This document shows positions 22,207 to 34,810 of a stretch of 64,000 nucleotides of DNA, in pieces. This DNA comes from Linum tenue (taxonomy: Eukaryota > Streptophyta > Magnoliopsida > Malpighiales > Linaceae). Within the stretch, counting starts at the first letter, position 1, and every line of letters begins with the position of its first letter. Under the pieces are notes generated by a model. It was not told the DNA's origin and did not search any database. It saw nothing but the letters and a program-made list of their open reading frames with translations. Made by a program: the position numbers and the translations under genes. The DNA is taken from NCBI GenBank assembly GCA_946122785.1, contig CAMGYJ010000002.1:18946492-19010491 (forward strand), read 5' to 3'.

Positions 22207-22577
22207 AAAGAAATAATAATTTTGATTACAGTCCCTATTTTCAAACATCGTTTCCCTCGTTTAGTTTTCCGAACAACGTACCATCACACTTCCGCAAACG
22301 CAGAAGAGGGAGCCCAGCCCGCATATACATGATACATCAATGAAAAAAAAAACAAATTAAACCAACCAGCTGCTAGCAGCCGGCAGGCCAACGGAATAAA
22401 ATTATTAATTAATCTGCTCAACAGATTACTACTCCAATAATGCAAATAGGGGAACCATATTTTACACATGCGCGCCGATACTTGAATTGAGCGCGACCCA
22501 TACCAAACCCAGCCCATTTGTCCGACTCGACTCCGGCCGGCTGGCCGGGTCTCCAATTTACACTTTCCACCGGCCTC

Positions 22578-22585
22578 TATAAATA
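22578..22585 (+). promoter_or_regulatory. TATA box of the GDSL gene
   Basis: TATAAATA, 67 bases after its end to the ATG at 22652, suitable spacing for a short 5' UTR. Confidence 0.65.
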
Positions 22586-22651
22586 CAACCAACCCACCAT
22601 GACACACTCATCACTTCACACAATCTGTAACAAAGAAGGGAGAAGGGAAAC

Positions 22652-24655
22652 ATGGAGTCACCGTCGTTGACCAACATTTTGTGTGGTGGAGTTCTAGTAG
22701 TTTATATGCTGTCGTCGTCGACCTTTCTGAGCGGAGCGGCGGCGGCGAATGACGATGAGACGGCGGTGCCGGCGATGTTCGTGTTCGGCGACTCGCTGGT
22801 CGAGGTTGGGAACAATATCTATATACCGACTTCGACGAACAGAGCGAATTACCCTCACAATGGGATTGATTTCCCCAACCACGAAGCAACCGGGCGGTGG
22901 TGCAACGGCAAGAATTCGGCTGACTGGCTCGGTACGTATACAAATACTTACTCTTCTTGATTCCTCGTTGTTGGTTAATTGGAAGACTGACTATATATAT
23001 ATATATTTGTGGATCGAGCAGCTGAGAGATTCGGGGTGCCAAGTCCCCCGCCTTACCTGTCTCTGGATACCAAAACTGCGTCTTCTTACATGGCCGGCGC
23101 CAGCTTCGCTTCTGCTGGCTCCCTGCTCCTCAACAGTAGTTTGCAAAATCCGGTAAGCTACTATAAGTAACAAATATTATAAGGTTTGGGTTAGGGACTT
23201 AGAGGGTACAAATCTCAGGCCTGCGAAATCGTGGTTGTATCATCGTATATCATGACATGTGTGATACGATAATACAGGTCGTATCATCATGACCAGATTT
23301 TGTAGGTTGGGGTTTTGTACCCATCCGCTCCATTATTATAATTCATATCAACATTCAGTATCTCCAAATGCATTCTTATTTGTTCTAGATTTGAATTGAA
23401 TTCAATTTAGGTCAATTCAATTGGGTCGTCGGTCCCAAACGGGTCTAGATGATCGTACAAATGAAAAGGCAATACCGACTACATCACTAAATTTCTTCAA
23501 CATAATTCACATACCTAATGTTTGGTATTTCCACATTCCAGTTTATTTTTGAAAAAAATGTGAAATTCACATTAGAATCGGACATCTATTTCTTTTAGGT
23601 ATTCAATATGCAACGAGTCTAATTTAGACCCAAACTATAAATAAAAAGTGCATACATCAATAAATATTTATGTTTGTTCCGTTCCACGACATAATTTCTA
23701 ACCGACTGCTGCAGAATGCATCTATTGGATTCGCCGATCAAGTTGGCTACTACGAAACGGTTTACCAAGTACTGACATCAGAGATGGGATCCGCAGAAGC
23801 AAAAACCCTCCTCTCCAAATCCATCTTCGTCATCGTCATTGGCAGCAACGATATTTTCACATATCAGGCAAACACGGCCTCCTCGGAAACCCAAACCATC
23901 CCCCCTTCGGATTTCACCAATCTCATGGCAGACAACATCAAAGAGTACGTCACGGTAAGCTATAATTCTAAACTCGATCCATCATCGATCTGTTCTTTTT
24001 CTATAACACAACAAACCGCTTTCTGTCAAGAATTAGTTGATCCCAATAACTTGATCGAGTTGCAAAATCCAATGCAGGCGTTGTACGAACACGGGGCGCG
24101 TAAGTTCGTGGTGGCAGGGGCGCCGCTGCTGGGATGCACCCCGATGGTAAGGAGGAAGTTCCAAACCCACGAAGCCTGCAGCGAACCACACAACTCCATG
24201 GCTGCCACCTACAATCAACAGCTGCAGAATGTATTAGCCGACCTGGAAACCCACCTCCCAAATTCTTCATGCTCCTACCTCGACACCTTCAATATACTCC
24301 AAGATCTCATCCAAAACCCTGCACCCCACGGTATGTATGTTTAGCTCGGAAGCTCAATTTTTTCGGTTAAATGAATCGAACCAGTTTAATTAGCAACCCG
24401 CTTGATTTACATATTACTTAATTTGGCACGGCAGGGTTTGAAGAAGTGGCTGCGGCATGTTGTGGGATAGGGTATTTGAGGGCATTGATTCCGTGTTTCC
24501 CGTTTTCACTCTACTGCTCCAATCGAAGTGATCATGTATTTTGGGATTTTGTTCATCCCACGGAAGCTGCTGCAAAACTCATTGTGGATGCTTTCTTTGA
24601 TGGCCTTTCTTCTCACCATGATAATCTCAGTCTCAAGCAGATGGCTGCTACTTGA
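22652..24655 (+). CDS. GDSL-type esterase/lipase
   Basis: Five exons, 22652-22931, 23022-23152, 23715-23954, 24078-24330 and 24435-24655, all GT-AG, encode 374 residues, the usual size. A signal peptide (about 1-32) is followed by FVFGDSLVEVGNN with the catalytic Ser at 48. Block III GSNDI has Asn near 182. The C-terminal DFVHP supplies the Asp/His pair near 339/342. These are the SGNH-hydrolase catalytic residues of secreted plant lipases that act on cutin, wax or other ester substrates; the true substrate cannot be read. Intron 3 (23955-24077) is 123 bp, a multiple of three and free of stops, so retention would insert 41 residues without breaking the frame. The 562-bp intron 2 holds no recognised element. 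Confidence 0.92.
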
Positions 24656-26033
24656 CCAGCTAGGGAGATATGATATGTACGTGTGTGTATGTATGTATGT
24701 GTATTTGGCTTTAATTTACTCGCGCTTTATAAATAAATAAAGTAAGAAATAAAACGATGTGTTAAATTACGTACGTTTGATCTCGTGCAATGTAATATGT
24801 AATAGAAATTCGTGGTTGATGAAGACTTGGTTGATCAGATGGGCCAACAAATCTTAGAAGTTGAGATTCATGTTTCTATGTACCATATGAAATATGAAAT
24901 CAGGGTGAACAAGTTCAAAATCGAAATATACATCGCGGCCTAAAATCTTAAAATAACGAATGGATGAATATATTGTGAGCTAGTTTAGACGAATGGTGAA
25001 TCCTTGAAAGGCGGTTCATCAAGACTGTCGGACAGTAAATGACAACTGACATATCCGCGATGGTCGATGAAGAAGTCAAAATCACAATATTCGAGTTATT
25101 TGAATCGGTTGGTTCTACCCGAGTTTGATGATGGCTAAGACACAACGAGGAAGAAGTGAAGCCACGAAGAGTGAGATAAAGGTGAAAACTATGTTGTTTC
25201 GCCAAGGTGAGCGGATGAGGCAGAGAGAGAACATGCCTGATTAATTGAGATAGAGACAGATAGCGGTAAATGAGTTGAGTTGTATACGAGAGGTTCCATG
25301 TTTGATATGAATTTTTTTCCTCTGAAACTTGACTTGTTTACTAACGAGACGAGTTTAAGTTAAGCATTGTTCAGCACGTGAAGTTCGTGAGTTAGCTTGA
25401 CTATGTGGTTTTTTAACTCAACTTGTGAGCTGATTCATTTTGAACTCATAAAATGTCTCAACATTGTGGTTAGCGAGCCAACTCGATTACCTGCTCATGA
25501 ACAAATTGATCTATATCTTATGAGTTAGCTCGTTGATAATTCATATGTTTGTTAAATCATATATCTCACCCCATATGATGCTTATGAGTTTGAGTATGTA
25601 AGCAAATATGTCTCATGTTTTGTCATGGCACCCCCCACGCAAGCTCCCCCGAGGGACCAAAAAACTCTTTTTGTTTCCCCCCTCCCCTTCGTTGGCACTT
25701 GCGGGTTGCGACAACCGTATATGAAAACAACGATTACTGGATATTGTTACTGTCATTTCCCAACAAGCAGCGAATTTGGGATTCAGTGGTGTAATTACAA
25801 AAACTAATTATGTATCATTGATGGGGGTAGTTCATTTGTTGATAGTAAGTAGCCTTATCAAGAGTGTGTAGTATTATCTGGTGTTAAATGGGGGACTGAG
25901 TCAATTTTGTTACAATGTTAGTACATTCAGGTCCTTCCTAACTTTTTTTTATAGGAACAGTTCCTTCCTAACTAGGGTTATCATGATCCTTGAATTTGGG
26001 TGATAGTAAGGTTTAATAATACTACTAGAAGGC
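24656..26033. other. Intergenic spacer
   Basis: 3' flank of the GDSL gene and AT-rich sequence. 25300-25600 has repeated GAGTT/AACTC-like words typical of a decayed repeat, but no ends were found. Confidence 0.45.
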
Positions 26034-26720
26034 AGAAAAGGCTCTACGAGCTCTGGAAAGGAGAAAAAGGACGAAGGCATTACTGCTTCAAAAGAAGGTG
26101 ATCAAACAAGAACTGAATGAGATTATCCTACAACAAGAAATGAAATGGAAACAACGATCTAGAGCCGACTAGCTCAAAGAAGGCGATCAGAACACAAGAT
26201 ATTTCCGTCAAAAAGCGTCAGAGAGAAGAAGGCACAATACTATTAGAACACTGCAAAATGAAAGGGGGCAAACTTTTGTGGGGCAATAGGGAGTTACAGA
26301 CTGTTTACTTGACTACATGAAGCAGCTATTTAAAGCAGGGTGCAGGCCGGAGGAGAGTAAAATAATACAAACAGTACATGCAAAGATCACTGAAGAGATG
26401 AACCAAAAGCTTCTAAAGCCGTTCTCGGATGAGGAGATCTGGCTGGCACTGAAACAAATGGGGCTTAATAAGGCACTTGAAGCAGATGGAATGCCCGCCA
26501 GATTCTTCTAAAGACACTGGAGTGTGGTAGGGCAAGCGGTAAAGGAGGAGTTAAGAGGTTATCTGAAAATGTGAAAATTCCCACAACAGCTAAACCATAC
26601 CTTTATAGCCCTAATACCAAAGACTAAGAAGCCAAAGACACCCATGGAATTTAGACCAATTAGCATATGCAAGGTACTCTATAAAATAATGTCAAAGGTG
26701 TTGGCTATTAGGCTGCAAAG
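26034..26720 (+). mobile_element. LINE-A, segment 1 (N-terminal part of reverse transcriptase)
   Basis: Plus-strand frames give a lysine-rich linker, then KPFSDEEIWLALKQMGLNKA and HTFIALIPKTKKPKTPMEFR, the fingers region of plant L1-type reverse transcriptase. It carries stops (for example in RAD*LKEGD) and is 5' truncated. It ends inside RLQRVLNQVIGEQ, which continues at 33936 after the Copia insertion. Confidence 0.88.
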
Positions 26721-27547
26721 TGTAAACAGAGAAAAATCAAGTGAAAGAGGAAATGTCGAATGAAAGAAATGAGATCAAGCAATTAGGGATTTTGACTAAA
26801 GAGTCAACTAAGCAATCGAACCGGTTTCAAACTCTCGGTCAGGCCTCAACTCACAGGAGTACCACAAATGGGCTTTATTAGAACATGCCCACAGATTCAA
26901 GAGAACTGATCCGGAACTTGAACTAATCTCGGCCCAAGCTCAGTGAAGAAGGAACAGAGTCGATCATCTTCTTCACAGAGCCAAGACTCTGTTCAGGCAG
27001 AGAGACGCAGAACAGAGGATGAAGAGAGGAGAAGGAAGGTGCAGAAAATAAAGTACACAGCCAATTTTTAACGAGGTTCGCCACTGGGCTACTCTCGTCC
27101 CAGGATAGTAGCACTATCCTGAGAGACACTTTGATTTTCTTTTTATGACGCAACAAGAACGGAACAATTGAAATACAGACTCTGGTGAGAAAATCAAAAT
27201 GTCACTAGACTAGGACCAGAATTCTCGCAGGAATTCTATCCACCCTTTGATCAAGCAGAACCTATACCTCAGCTTGAATCAAAGCCACTAATTCCCAAAC
27301 CCAACCCCTTGTCCTTTGCCACAAGGATTCCCTGTTTGCTTCAGTTCCGAGGCCTTCCCCTGCTGCTCCTTTAAATAGTCGTTGTAGGAGCCGTTGTGGT
27401 TTGAATTGATGCAGAAAGGGTAAGTTGAGCAGCTGGCCCTTGATTCGTGATTGATTGATCTGCTCCCCCTTGATTGGTGAAGATTGATCTGCTCCCCCTT
27501 GATTGGTGATCTGGCAATCTCCTAACTTGATCCTTAACATCTCAACA
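26721..27547 (-). repeat. 3' LTR of the Copia element
   Basis: 827 bp, TGTAAACAG to CTCAACA. It differs from the other LTR by scattered substitutions and an extra 28-base segment near 27460-27510, a local duplication of the GATTGATCTGCTCCCCCTT unit. Confidence 0.93.
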
Positions 27548-27814
27548 ATCTCCCCCTAAGTTGGAGATTGCCGATTGTCCGCTTGAAACCTACAAAACAG
27601 GATCCACCTTTCCAAGCATGCAATATCTAACTAGTTCTATATCATACGTTAAGCAAAGTTTGAAATAAATATCCACCAAGCATTCAGCAGTCCAAAACCA
27701 GAGAGTTTAAACATCCAGCAAGCATTCAACAGTGAAAACTAGAAAGTTTAAATATTCAGCTGGGAAAAGACACGTCCAGCAAACCAAAGACCAAATAGGC
27801 AGCATCCAAAGAAG

Positions 27815-28812
27815 TTAATCGGATCCATAAGTCTCCTGAAGATCAGCTAGCACATCACTTAATGAAGGCAATCCTGAATCAGAATCATCATCATCACTGT
27901 CACTGCTGCTACTGTCACTGCTGCTGCTAATCCAATGAACTTCTATATCCTGATTTGGTTCTTCTTCTTCAGCAGGTTCCTCCACTGGTTCTTCGGAGTC
28001 TGAGTGAGAATCATCTGAGTCAGAGTCATCCTCCCCCTCAACGGCAATGGCAATCTCGTCTAAGACATCATCAGCAGTGAGAAAAATGGTGGGAGTGGTG
28101 GAGCGGAAGGGGTCAAGGGAAATCTCTAGACGAGTGATAAGACGAGTAAGCAGAGGGCCAAAGGTAAGATGACCAAGGTATTCAAAGTACTGGAACATGT
28201 ACAGATGTCCAAAAAGCAGATGAGAGTAATCAAGAGGGACATTGTTCACAGCATGTTAAATGACCCAGAGATCCAAAGGAATGACTCGATCTAGAAGAAC
28301 AGTCCTAGGAAGGAATCGATGAGTGAGGAAAAAATGAAAGGTTCGGATGGCAGGGAGCAGGAAGGTGGTGGGAAGAGTGAGCAGGGCATCAGGAGTATGG
28401 CCAGTCAGATGCAGAAACTCATGCTCGATATTGAAATTGAACAGCACAAGCTCAGACTCATGGGCTAGAATTTCACCAACCTGAGGAATAGCGAACAGGC
28501 GCCTAAGATCCTCAATGGGAATAGTGACCAGATGGCCATAAATCAGGGTTGTGAAGGTACGAGTATCTAGGCCAAAGGAACGAAAGTTTGAGTAAAAAAG
28601 GCGAACAACTCAACTAAATTATGAATAAGTTGAGTGAAGTCGAGATCATACTCAACTAGGCCAGCAAAAGGAATCTGATAGGTGGGAATGATAGGGCGAC
28701 ATGCATAAGAAACAGCATGTCTATGAGCATTGGCAGGGATAGGGTCATGGAACAGAGTACCTGTGTAGGTGATGGAGAATTCGAACACCATTGGGAACTC
28801 TAGGCTAGACAA
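27815..28812 (-). pseudogene. Extra ORF downstream of pol (env-like or plant-transposon-protein type), broken
   Basis: Three successive minus-strand frames (28812-28567, 28447-28256, 28249-27815) look like one protein split by an in-frame stop and frame changes. The body is rich in aromatic and leucine residues, with segments like LTFGPLLTRL and LLFGHLYMFQYFEYLGHL. The end is a long acidic Asp/Ser/Glu tail. It lies in the same sense between RNase H and the polypurine tract, where Sireviruses and Athila-type elements carry an extra, sometimes env-like, ORF. The LTRL segment recalls the putative plant transposon protein domain. No convincing membrane-fusion features are seen. Function unknown. 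Confidence 0.55.
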
Positions 28813-28962
28813 CTAAGACTCAAAAACTATCGATGAATGACTAGAGACAAACACACAGACCTATAAATAGCATACCACATAGCAAAGAAAAGGAAAACAC
28901 ATTAAAAAGGAAGAAGCATGAAAGGAAAGCAAAAACAGAAAAGAAAAGAAAAGAACAGGCAA

Positions 28963-31900
28963 TCAGATCAGATTCTCCAGATTCTCTGCATTTAATGGTT
29001 TAGTAAACAGATCGGCCAGTTGGAACTCAGTTGGAACGTGATTTAATTGTATTAATTGCTGCTCGACTAATTCCCTAATAAAGTGAAACTTAACTTCTAT
29101 GTGCTTAGTTCTGGAGTGCTGAACAGGGTTTTTAGACATACATATGGCACTAGTGTTATCACAAAATAAAGGAATAGTCGAGGTAGTGATTTTATAGTCC
29201 AGTAGTTGGTTTTTAAGCCAGATGAGCTGAGTACAGCAGCTCCCTGCTGCAATGTACTCTGCTTCAGCAGTGGAAAGAGCAACTGCCCCTTGTTTTTTAC
29301 AAGACCAAGAAACTAATGAAGTTCCTACAAATTGACAAGTCCCAGTAGTACTTTTCCTGTCTGAGAGACTACCAGCAAAGTCAGAGTCACTATATCCTAA
29401 TAGATTGAAGCTGTCATGATGTGGATACCACAATCCTACTTCAGGGGTTCCTTTTAGATAACGAAAAATTCGTTTTACTGCACTGAGGTGACTTTCCTTA
29501 GGGGCAGACTGAAACCTAGCACAAAGACACACACTGTGTTGGATGTCTGGTCTACTAGCTGTTAAGTATAATAAAGATCCTATCATTCCTCGGTATTTCT
29601 TTTCATCTACTGATTTCCCAGAAGGATCTTTGTCAAGTTTAAGATTGGTTGCCATGGGAGTAGGACTAGAATTAATTGAGTTCATATTAAACTTTAGAAG
29701 CATTTTCTGGAGATATTTCGATTGGTTAATAAAGATTCCTGATGAGCTTTGTTTAACTTGCAGTCCAAGAAAGAATTTTAACTCCCCATCAAGCTCATCT
29801 CGAAGACTGACTGCATAGTTTCACAGAATTCAGTGCGTAGTTTTGGATCACTAGACCCAAAAACAATATCATCAACGTAGACTTGAACAATAAGAATATG
29901 ATTAGACACATGTTTTATGAAAAGAGTCTTATCTATGCTTCCTTGAGTAAAAGATTTCTCAATAAGAAAGGAAGAGAGGCGTTCAAACCAGGCTCTAGGA
30001 GCCTGTTTGAGACCATACAACGCTTTGTTTAATTTATAAACATGGTCAGGGTGTTCAAAGTCAATGAATCCTGGAGGCTGAGCTACATAGACTTCCTCAT
30101 GTATCAAGCCATTAAGAAATGCGCTTTTCACATCCATTTGATACAAAGGAAATCCCATAAAGTTAGCAAAAGCACACAAGAGTCTAATGGATTCAATCCT
30201 AGCTACTGGAGCAAATGTTTCATCGAAGTCAACACCTTCCTCTTGAAGGTAGCCCTGAGCAACTAATCTTGATTTATTTCTAATAACAATATTATCCTCA
30301 TCAGATTTATTTCGATAGATCCATTTAGTACCAATAACAGTTACATTCTCAGGTCTAGGTACCAAATCCCAAACATGTAGGTGTTCAAATTGATTTAATT
30401 CTTCAACCATAGACAGACCCCATTCTTCATCTTGTATAGCTTCTTTCCCGTTTTTAGGTTCAAATTGTGATACAAAAGCATATTGGCCAGGGGTGTACTT
30501 ACCTCTAGTTTGAATACCATCACTTATTTTACCAATAACCTGGCTTTCAGGGTGTCTCTTCTGAATATGAGGAGGAGCTTAGTCTCTTCAGAGGTTTTTG
30601 CTTGAGGTTCTATCTCCTGAGACTTGTCTAGGTTAACCTGCTTACTACACAAATCTTGGTAAGATGAGGTGAGTTCACTTAAATCAAGTGTCATAGAGTT
30701 ATCTGACACAATAGGTACTGTTTCATTGAATATGACATGAACTGACTCTTCTACTTTTCTTGTCCGATTATTATAAACTCTATAAGCTTGACCTTTAGTT
30801 GAATAACCAAGAAATGTAGCAAGATCAGATTTGGCATCAAATTTACCTAGAGAATCTCGAGTGTTCAGAGTGTAACAAGGGCATCCAAAGGGATGAAAGT
30901 AAGATATTTTAGGAGTTTTACCTTTTAGAATTTCATAGGGAGTCTTGTTTAACTGTTTTCTAATCAGAACACGATTTATAATCTAAAAGAACTTAGGTAG
31001 ATTATAATCTAAAAGCATAGTTCTAGCACATTCTATCATAGTTCTATTTTTACGCTCAACAACCCCATTTTGTTGAGGTGAGCGAGGAGCAGAAAAGGTA
31101 TGAAGAATTCCATACTTGTCACCAAAGTCAGCAAATTCATCAGAGATAAATTCTCCCCCATTGTCACTTCGAATGTTTTTCAAAGATTGTTTATGCATAG
31201 TGACAAATGAACGAAATTTTTCAAAAGTTTCATCCTTGTGAGCTAAGAAAAAGACCCAGGTATACCTAGAAAATTCATCAACCAGGACAAAAACATAGTT
31301 TTTACCTCCTAAGCTAGTTACATTACACGGTCCAAACAGGTCCATGTGAATTAATTCGAAAGTATCAGAGGTAGTGATATCAGGTTTTGGTTTAAAGCTT
31401 TTTCTCTTGTGCTTTCCAGCAGCACACACGTTACAGAAGAATTCTGCTTTATCTTTTAGCTTAGGCAACCCCCTAGCTAAATTAAATTTTGACAGAGTAG
31501 ACAGTTTTGATAAACTAATATGTCCTAATCTTTTATGCCACAGAAATTCAGATGATTGAGATGAGGCTTGAAGACATTTAGCATTAAACATGCTTGAGTC
31601 ATTTAGGTCAACAACATACATGTTATTGACTCTTTTTCCTACCAGAATGATTTTATTTTCATTAGTCTGTTCCACAGAGCATTTGTCATTTTCAAACATA
31701 ACTCGATTTCCATTACTGCATAATTGACTAATAGACAACAGATTGTGTTTTAATCCATCTACTAGAAGAACATCTTTTATCACAGGTGTGGAACTGTTTC
31801 CTATGCACCCTAAACCAATAATTACTCCCTGACTATCATCTCCAAAAGTAACTTTTCCCCCACGTTTCATAGTTAAAGAGCTAAAGAGATATTTTTTACC

Positions 31901-33076
31901 AGACATGTGATGAGAACATCCACTGTCTAGATACCATTTTGAATAAGTTATTGAGAGAGAAGAATTCTGGCCTGATTTGAAGTCCAGTTCTGAATCATTT
32001 AACTTACCAAAAGCCATGAAGGCTTCTTCATCTCCTTGATCTTCTTCTTCCTCAGATTCATAATCACTCCAGGTGGTAGCCTTCATTGCTCTTTCTTTTG
32101 CCTTTAAGGTGAGTGGGCAGTTAGCCCTGATATGGCCAGGATTCCCACACTTGTAGCAGTCTTGAGTTTCCTTTTCTTGACTACCTGATTCAAAAGATCT
32201 GGTCTGCGGGACTTGCAGCCTATTTTGAGAAAAGCTTTTGACTTTGTCAAAAGGATTAGACCGGTTGAAGGAATTCCTATCACTAGCTTTTTGTTTTTGC
32301 TCTTGTTTGTACTTTAGCATTCTATGAAATTTGTTACTTATAAGAGCAAATTCCCTATCAAACTCTTCTCCTAACTCAGAATCAAATTCATATTCAACTA
32401 CCTGAGATTTAAATGCTAGGGATTTTTTTCGTTTCTCATCATCTTTATTGACTTGTTTAAGAACATGTTCGCGACTCAGAAGTGATCCAACTAGTTCATC
32501 TATAGACAGAGTGTTCAGATTACGAGCTTCTTCTATGGCTGTCCTCTTAGGAAGCCATTCCTTGGGAAGAGATCCTAGAATTTTCCGATTTAGATCTTTA
32601 GCAAGATAGGTTTTTCCTAATCCTTTCAGTTTGTTAATCAGAAGAGTAAATCGAGGATACATTTCATGAATTCCCTCACCTGGAGCCATGTCGAAACATT
32701 CGTATTCGTGAACCAGAAGATTGATTCTGGTTTCCTTGATGTTCGAAGATCCTTCGTAGGTGCTTTCCAAAGAACTCCAGATGCCTTGAGCAGTTTCGCA
32801 ATGCTCCACCTTATCTGCCTCTTCGGGTGACATGGCTATTTGTAAAATGTGCATCGCCCTTTGATTTAACTGGGCACTCTTCTTTTGTGCAGCTGACCAG
32901 AAGTTTTGTTGATCTGCATCCATCTCGAGAGGTCCATCGCGCACGACGGTCCACAGCTCTTCGTCAACTCCCCAGAGAAACGTCTTCATTCTCTTTTTCC
33001 AGGCGGTGTAGTTTGACCCCGTGAAAACTGGTGGATGATTGTAAGAAGCATGACCAAAATTGGTGGAGGCCATCAC
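28963..33076 (-). pseudogene. Copia gag-pol polyprotein with stop and frameshifts
   Basis: From the 33076 ATG: gag (NYTAWKKRMKTFLWGVDEEL), a CCHC knuckle CYKCGNPGHIRANC, protease WYLDSGCSHHMSG, integrase zinc-binding region (HKRLGHISLSKL, CNVCAAGKHK) and catalytic core (MDLFGP, SDNGGEF, SPQQNGVVERKNRT). The frame is cut near 30983 by a TAG where about ten integrase codons appear deleted. It resumes, shifts near 30580, and gives reverse transcriptase with YVDDIVFGS (30410-29778). It shifts again near 29790, where a G run lost one base, before RNase H (DSDFAGSLSDRKSTTGTCQF, LSTAEAEYIAA) ending at 28963. In an intact copy this single polyprotein would make particle, protease, integrase and reverse transcriptase. 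Confidence 0.93.
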
Positions 33077-33117
33077 GCTGGATCTTCCCTTGGCTAGCGA
33101 GCTTCAATCAAGGACCT

Positions 33118-33129
33118 GCTCTGATACCA
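33118..33129 (-). other. Primer-binding site of the Copia element
   Basis: TGGTATCAGAGC on the minus strand, two bases after the 5' LTR end, complementary to the 3' end of initiator tRNA-Met. Confidence 0.93.
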
Positions 33130-33131
33130 CT

Positions 33132-33930
33132 TGTAAACAGAGAAAGATCAAGTGAAAGAGGAAATGTCAAATGAAAGAAATGAGATTAAGCAATTAGGGA
33201 TTTTGACTAAAGAGTCAACTAAGCAATCGAACTGGTTTCAAACTCTCGGTCAGGCCTCAACTCACAGGAGTACCACAAATGGGCTTTATTAGAACAAGCC
33301 CACAGATTCAAGAGAACTGATCCGGAACTTGAACTAATCTCGGCCCAAGCTCAGTGAAGAAGGAACAGAGTCGATCATCTTCTTCACAGAGCCAAGACTT
33401 TGTTCAGGCAGAGAGACGCAGAACAGAGGAGGAAGAGAGGAGAAGGAAGGTGCAGAAAATAAAGTACACAACCAATTTTTAACGAGGTTCGCCACTGAGC
33501 TACTCCTCGTCCTAGGATAGTACCACTATCCTGAGAGACACTTTGATTTTCTTTTTATGACGCAACAAGAATGGAACAATTGAAATACAGACTCTGGTGA
33601 GAAAATCAAAATGTCACTTGACTAGGACCAGAATTCTCGCAGGAATTCTATACACCCTTTGATCAAGCAGAACCTATACCTCAACTTGAATCAAATCCAC
33701 TGATTCCCAAACCCAACCCCTTGTCCTTTGCCACAAGGATTCCCTGTTTGCTTTAGTTTCGAGGCCTTCCCCTGCTGCTCCTTTAAATAGTCGTTGTAGG
33801 AGCCGTTGTGGTTTGAATTGATGCAGAAAGGGTAAGTTGAGCAGCTGGTCCTTGATTCGTGATTGATTGATCTGCTCCCCCTTGATTGGTGATCTGGCAA
33901 TCTCCTAACTTGATCCTTAGCATCTCAACA
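33132..33930 (-). repeat. 5' LTR of the Copia element
   Basis: 799 bp, same ends as the other LTR but without its 28-base duplication. It should contain the element promoter. Confidence 0.93.
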
Positions 33931-33935
33931 AAAAG

Positions 33936-34810
33936 AGTTCTTAATCAAGTAATTGGAGAGCAACTAAGTGCATTCGTAGCAGGTAGGTACATTACTGATA
34001 ATGTACTTATTGGTTTTGAATGTTTTCATGCAATGAAACAAAAGAAAAAAGCAAAGAAAGGGTTGATGACAGCTAAACTGGATATTTCGAAAGCCTACAA
34101 TATAGTGGAATGGGATTTCCTAGAGGCTGTGATGAGAAAGCTGGGGTTCGTAGAGAGATGGGTGAAGATCATAATGCACTGCATCAGCACAGTTTCCTAC
34201 TCAGTTCTGGTGAATGGACACCAATCTGATACTTTCAAGCCGGAGAGGGGACTTAGGCTGGGAGATCAATCTCCCCCTGCCTTTTCCTTTTGTGTTTTGA
34301 AGGATTATCTGCCCTAACATCAAAAGCAGTGGAAGAAGGTAAGATACATGGGATGAAGGCTTCGATCAGAGGTCCCTCTGTTTCACACCTCCTCTTCGTG
34401 GATGATAGTATTTTTTCCTAAGAGCAACACCCTAGGGGTGTTACCAGCTAAAAGAAGTCCTAAAGTGCTATGAAGCAAAATAGGGACAAATGGTGAATAT
34501 ACATAAATCAGAACTGATTTTCAGCCCGAGTGTGATAACAGAAAAAAGAAATGAATTGGCTAATATTTTGGGGATGAAGCAGGTTGACAACTACACCAAA
34601 TACCTAGGCCAACTCACAATAATTTGAAGAGAAAAGAAGGCAGTATTTTATGTTCTTGTCAACAGGGTGTGCAAGAAAATTAAACATTGGAAAGGACTCA
34701 CCCTATCTATAGCGGCAAAAGAGGTACTAATCAAGGCAGTGGCGCAATCCCAGGCCACATATATGATGTCACTCTTTCTGATCCCGCAAGGAGTAGTGAA
34801 TAAAATAAAA
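33936..34810 (+). mobile_element. LINE-A, segment 2 (reverse transcriptase palm)
   Basis: Continues the LINE: VLNQVIGEQLSAFVAGRYIT, then LDISKAYNIVEWDFL and, after a frame change, LLFVDDSIFF (about 34390-34420) with the catalytic Asp-Asp pair. Stops after LKDYLP and elsewhere make it inactive. It ends at GVVNKI, where foreign DNA begins. Confidence 0.9.

Larger units (their letters stand above)
26721..33930 (-). mobile_element. Nearly complete Copia LTR retrotransposon inserted in LINE-A
   Basis: Two LTRs with TG..CA ends bound the element. The target-site duplication is CAAAG (26716-26720) against AAAAG (33931-33935), one mismatch. Removing the element restores the LINE reading CTGCAAAGAGTTCTT. 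Minus-strand order: 5' LTR, PBS 33118-33129, gag-pol 33076-28963, an extra broken ORF 28812-27815, polypurine tract (TTAGGGGGAGA, about 27549-27559) and 3' LTR. Gag-pol has at least three lesions, so the copy is non-autonomous, but the LTRs are very similar, implying recent insertion. Confidence 0.95.

Noticed and set aside
23022..24344. Single long exon for the GDSL gene through intron 3
   Set aside because: Family alignment and good GT-AG sites favour splicing. The open intron is listed as a finding only.
28567..28812. Calling the extra Copia ORF a functional envelope gene
   Set aside because: It is broken and has no clear signal peptide, fusion or membrane anchor. Only position supports the label.
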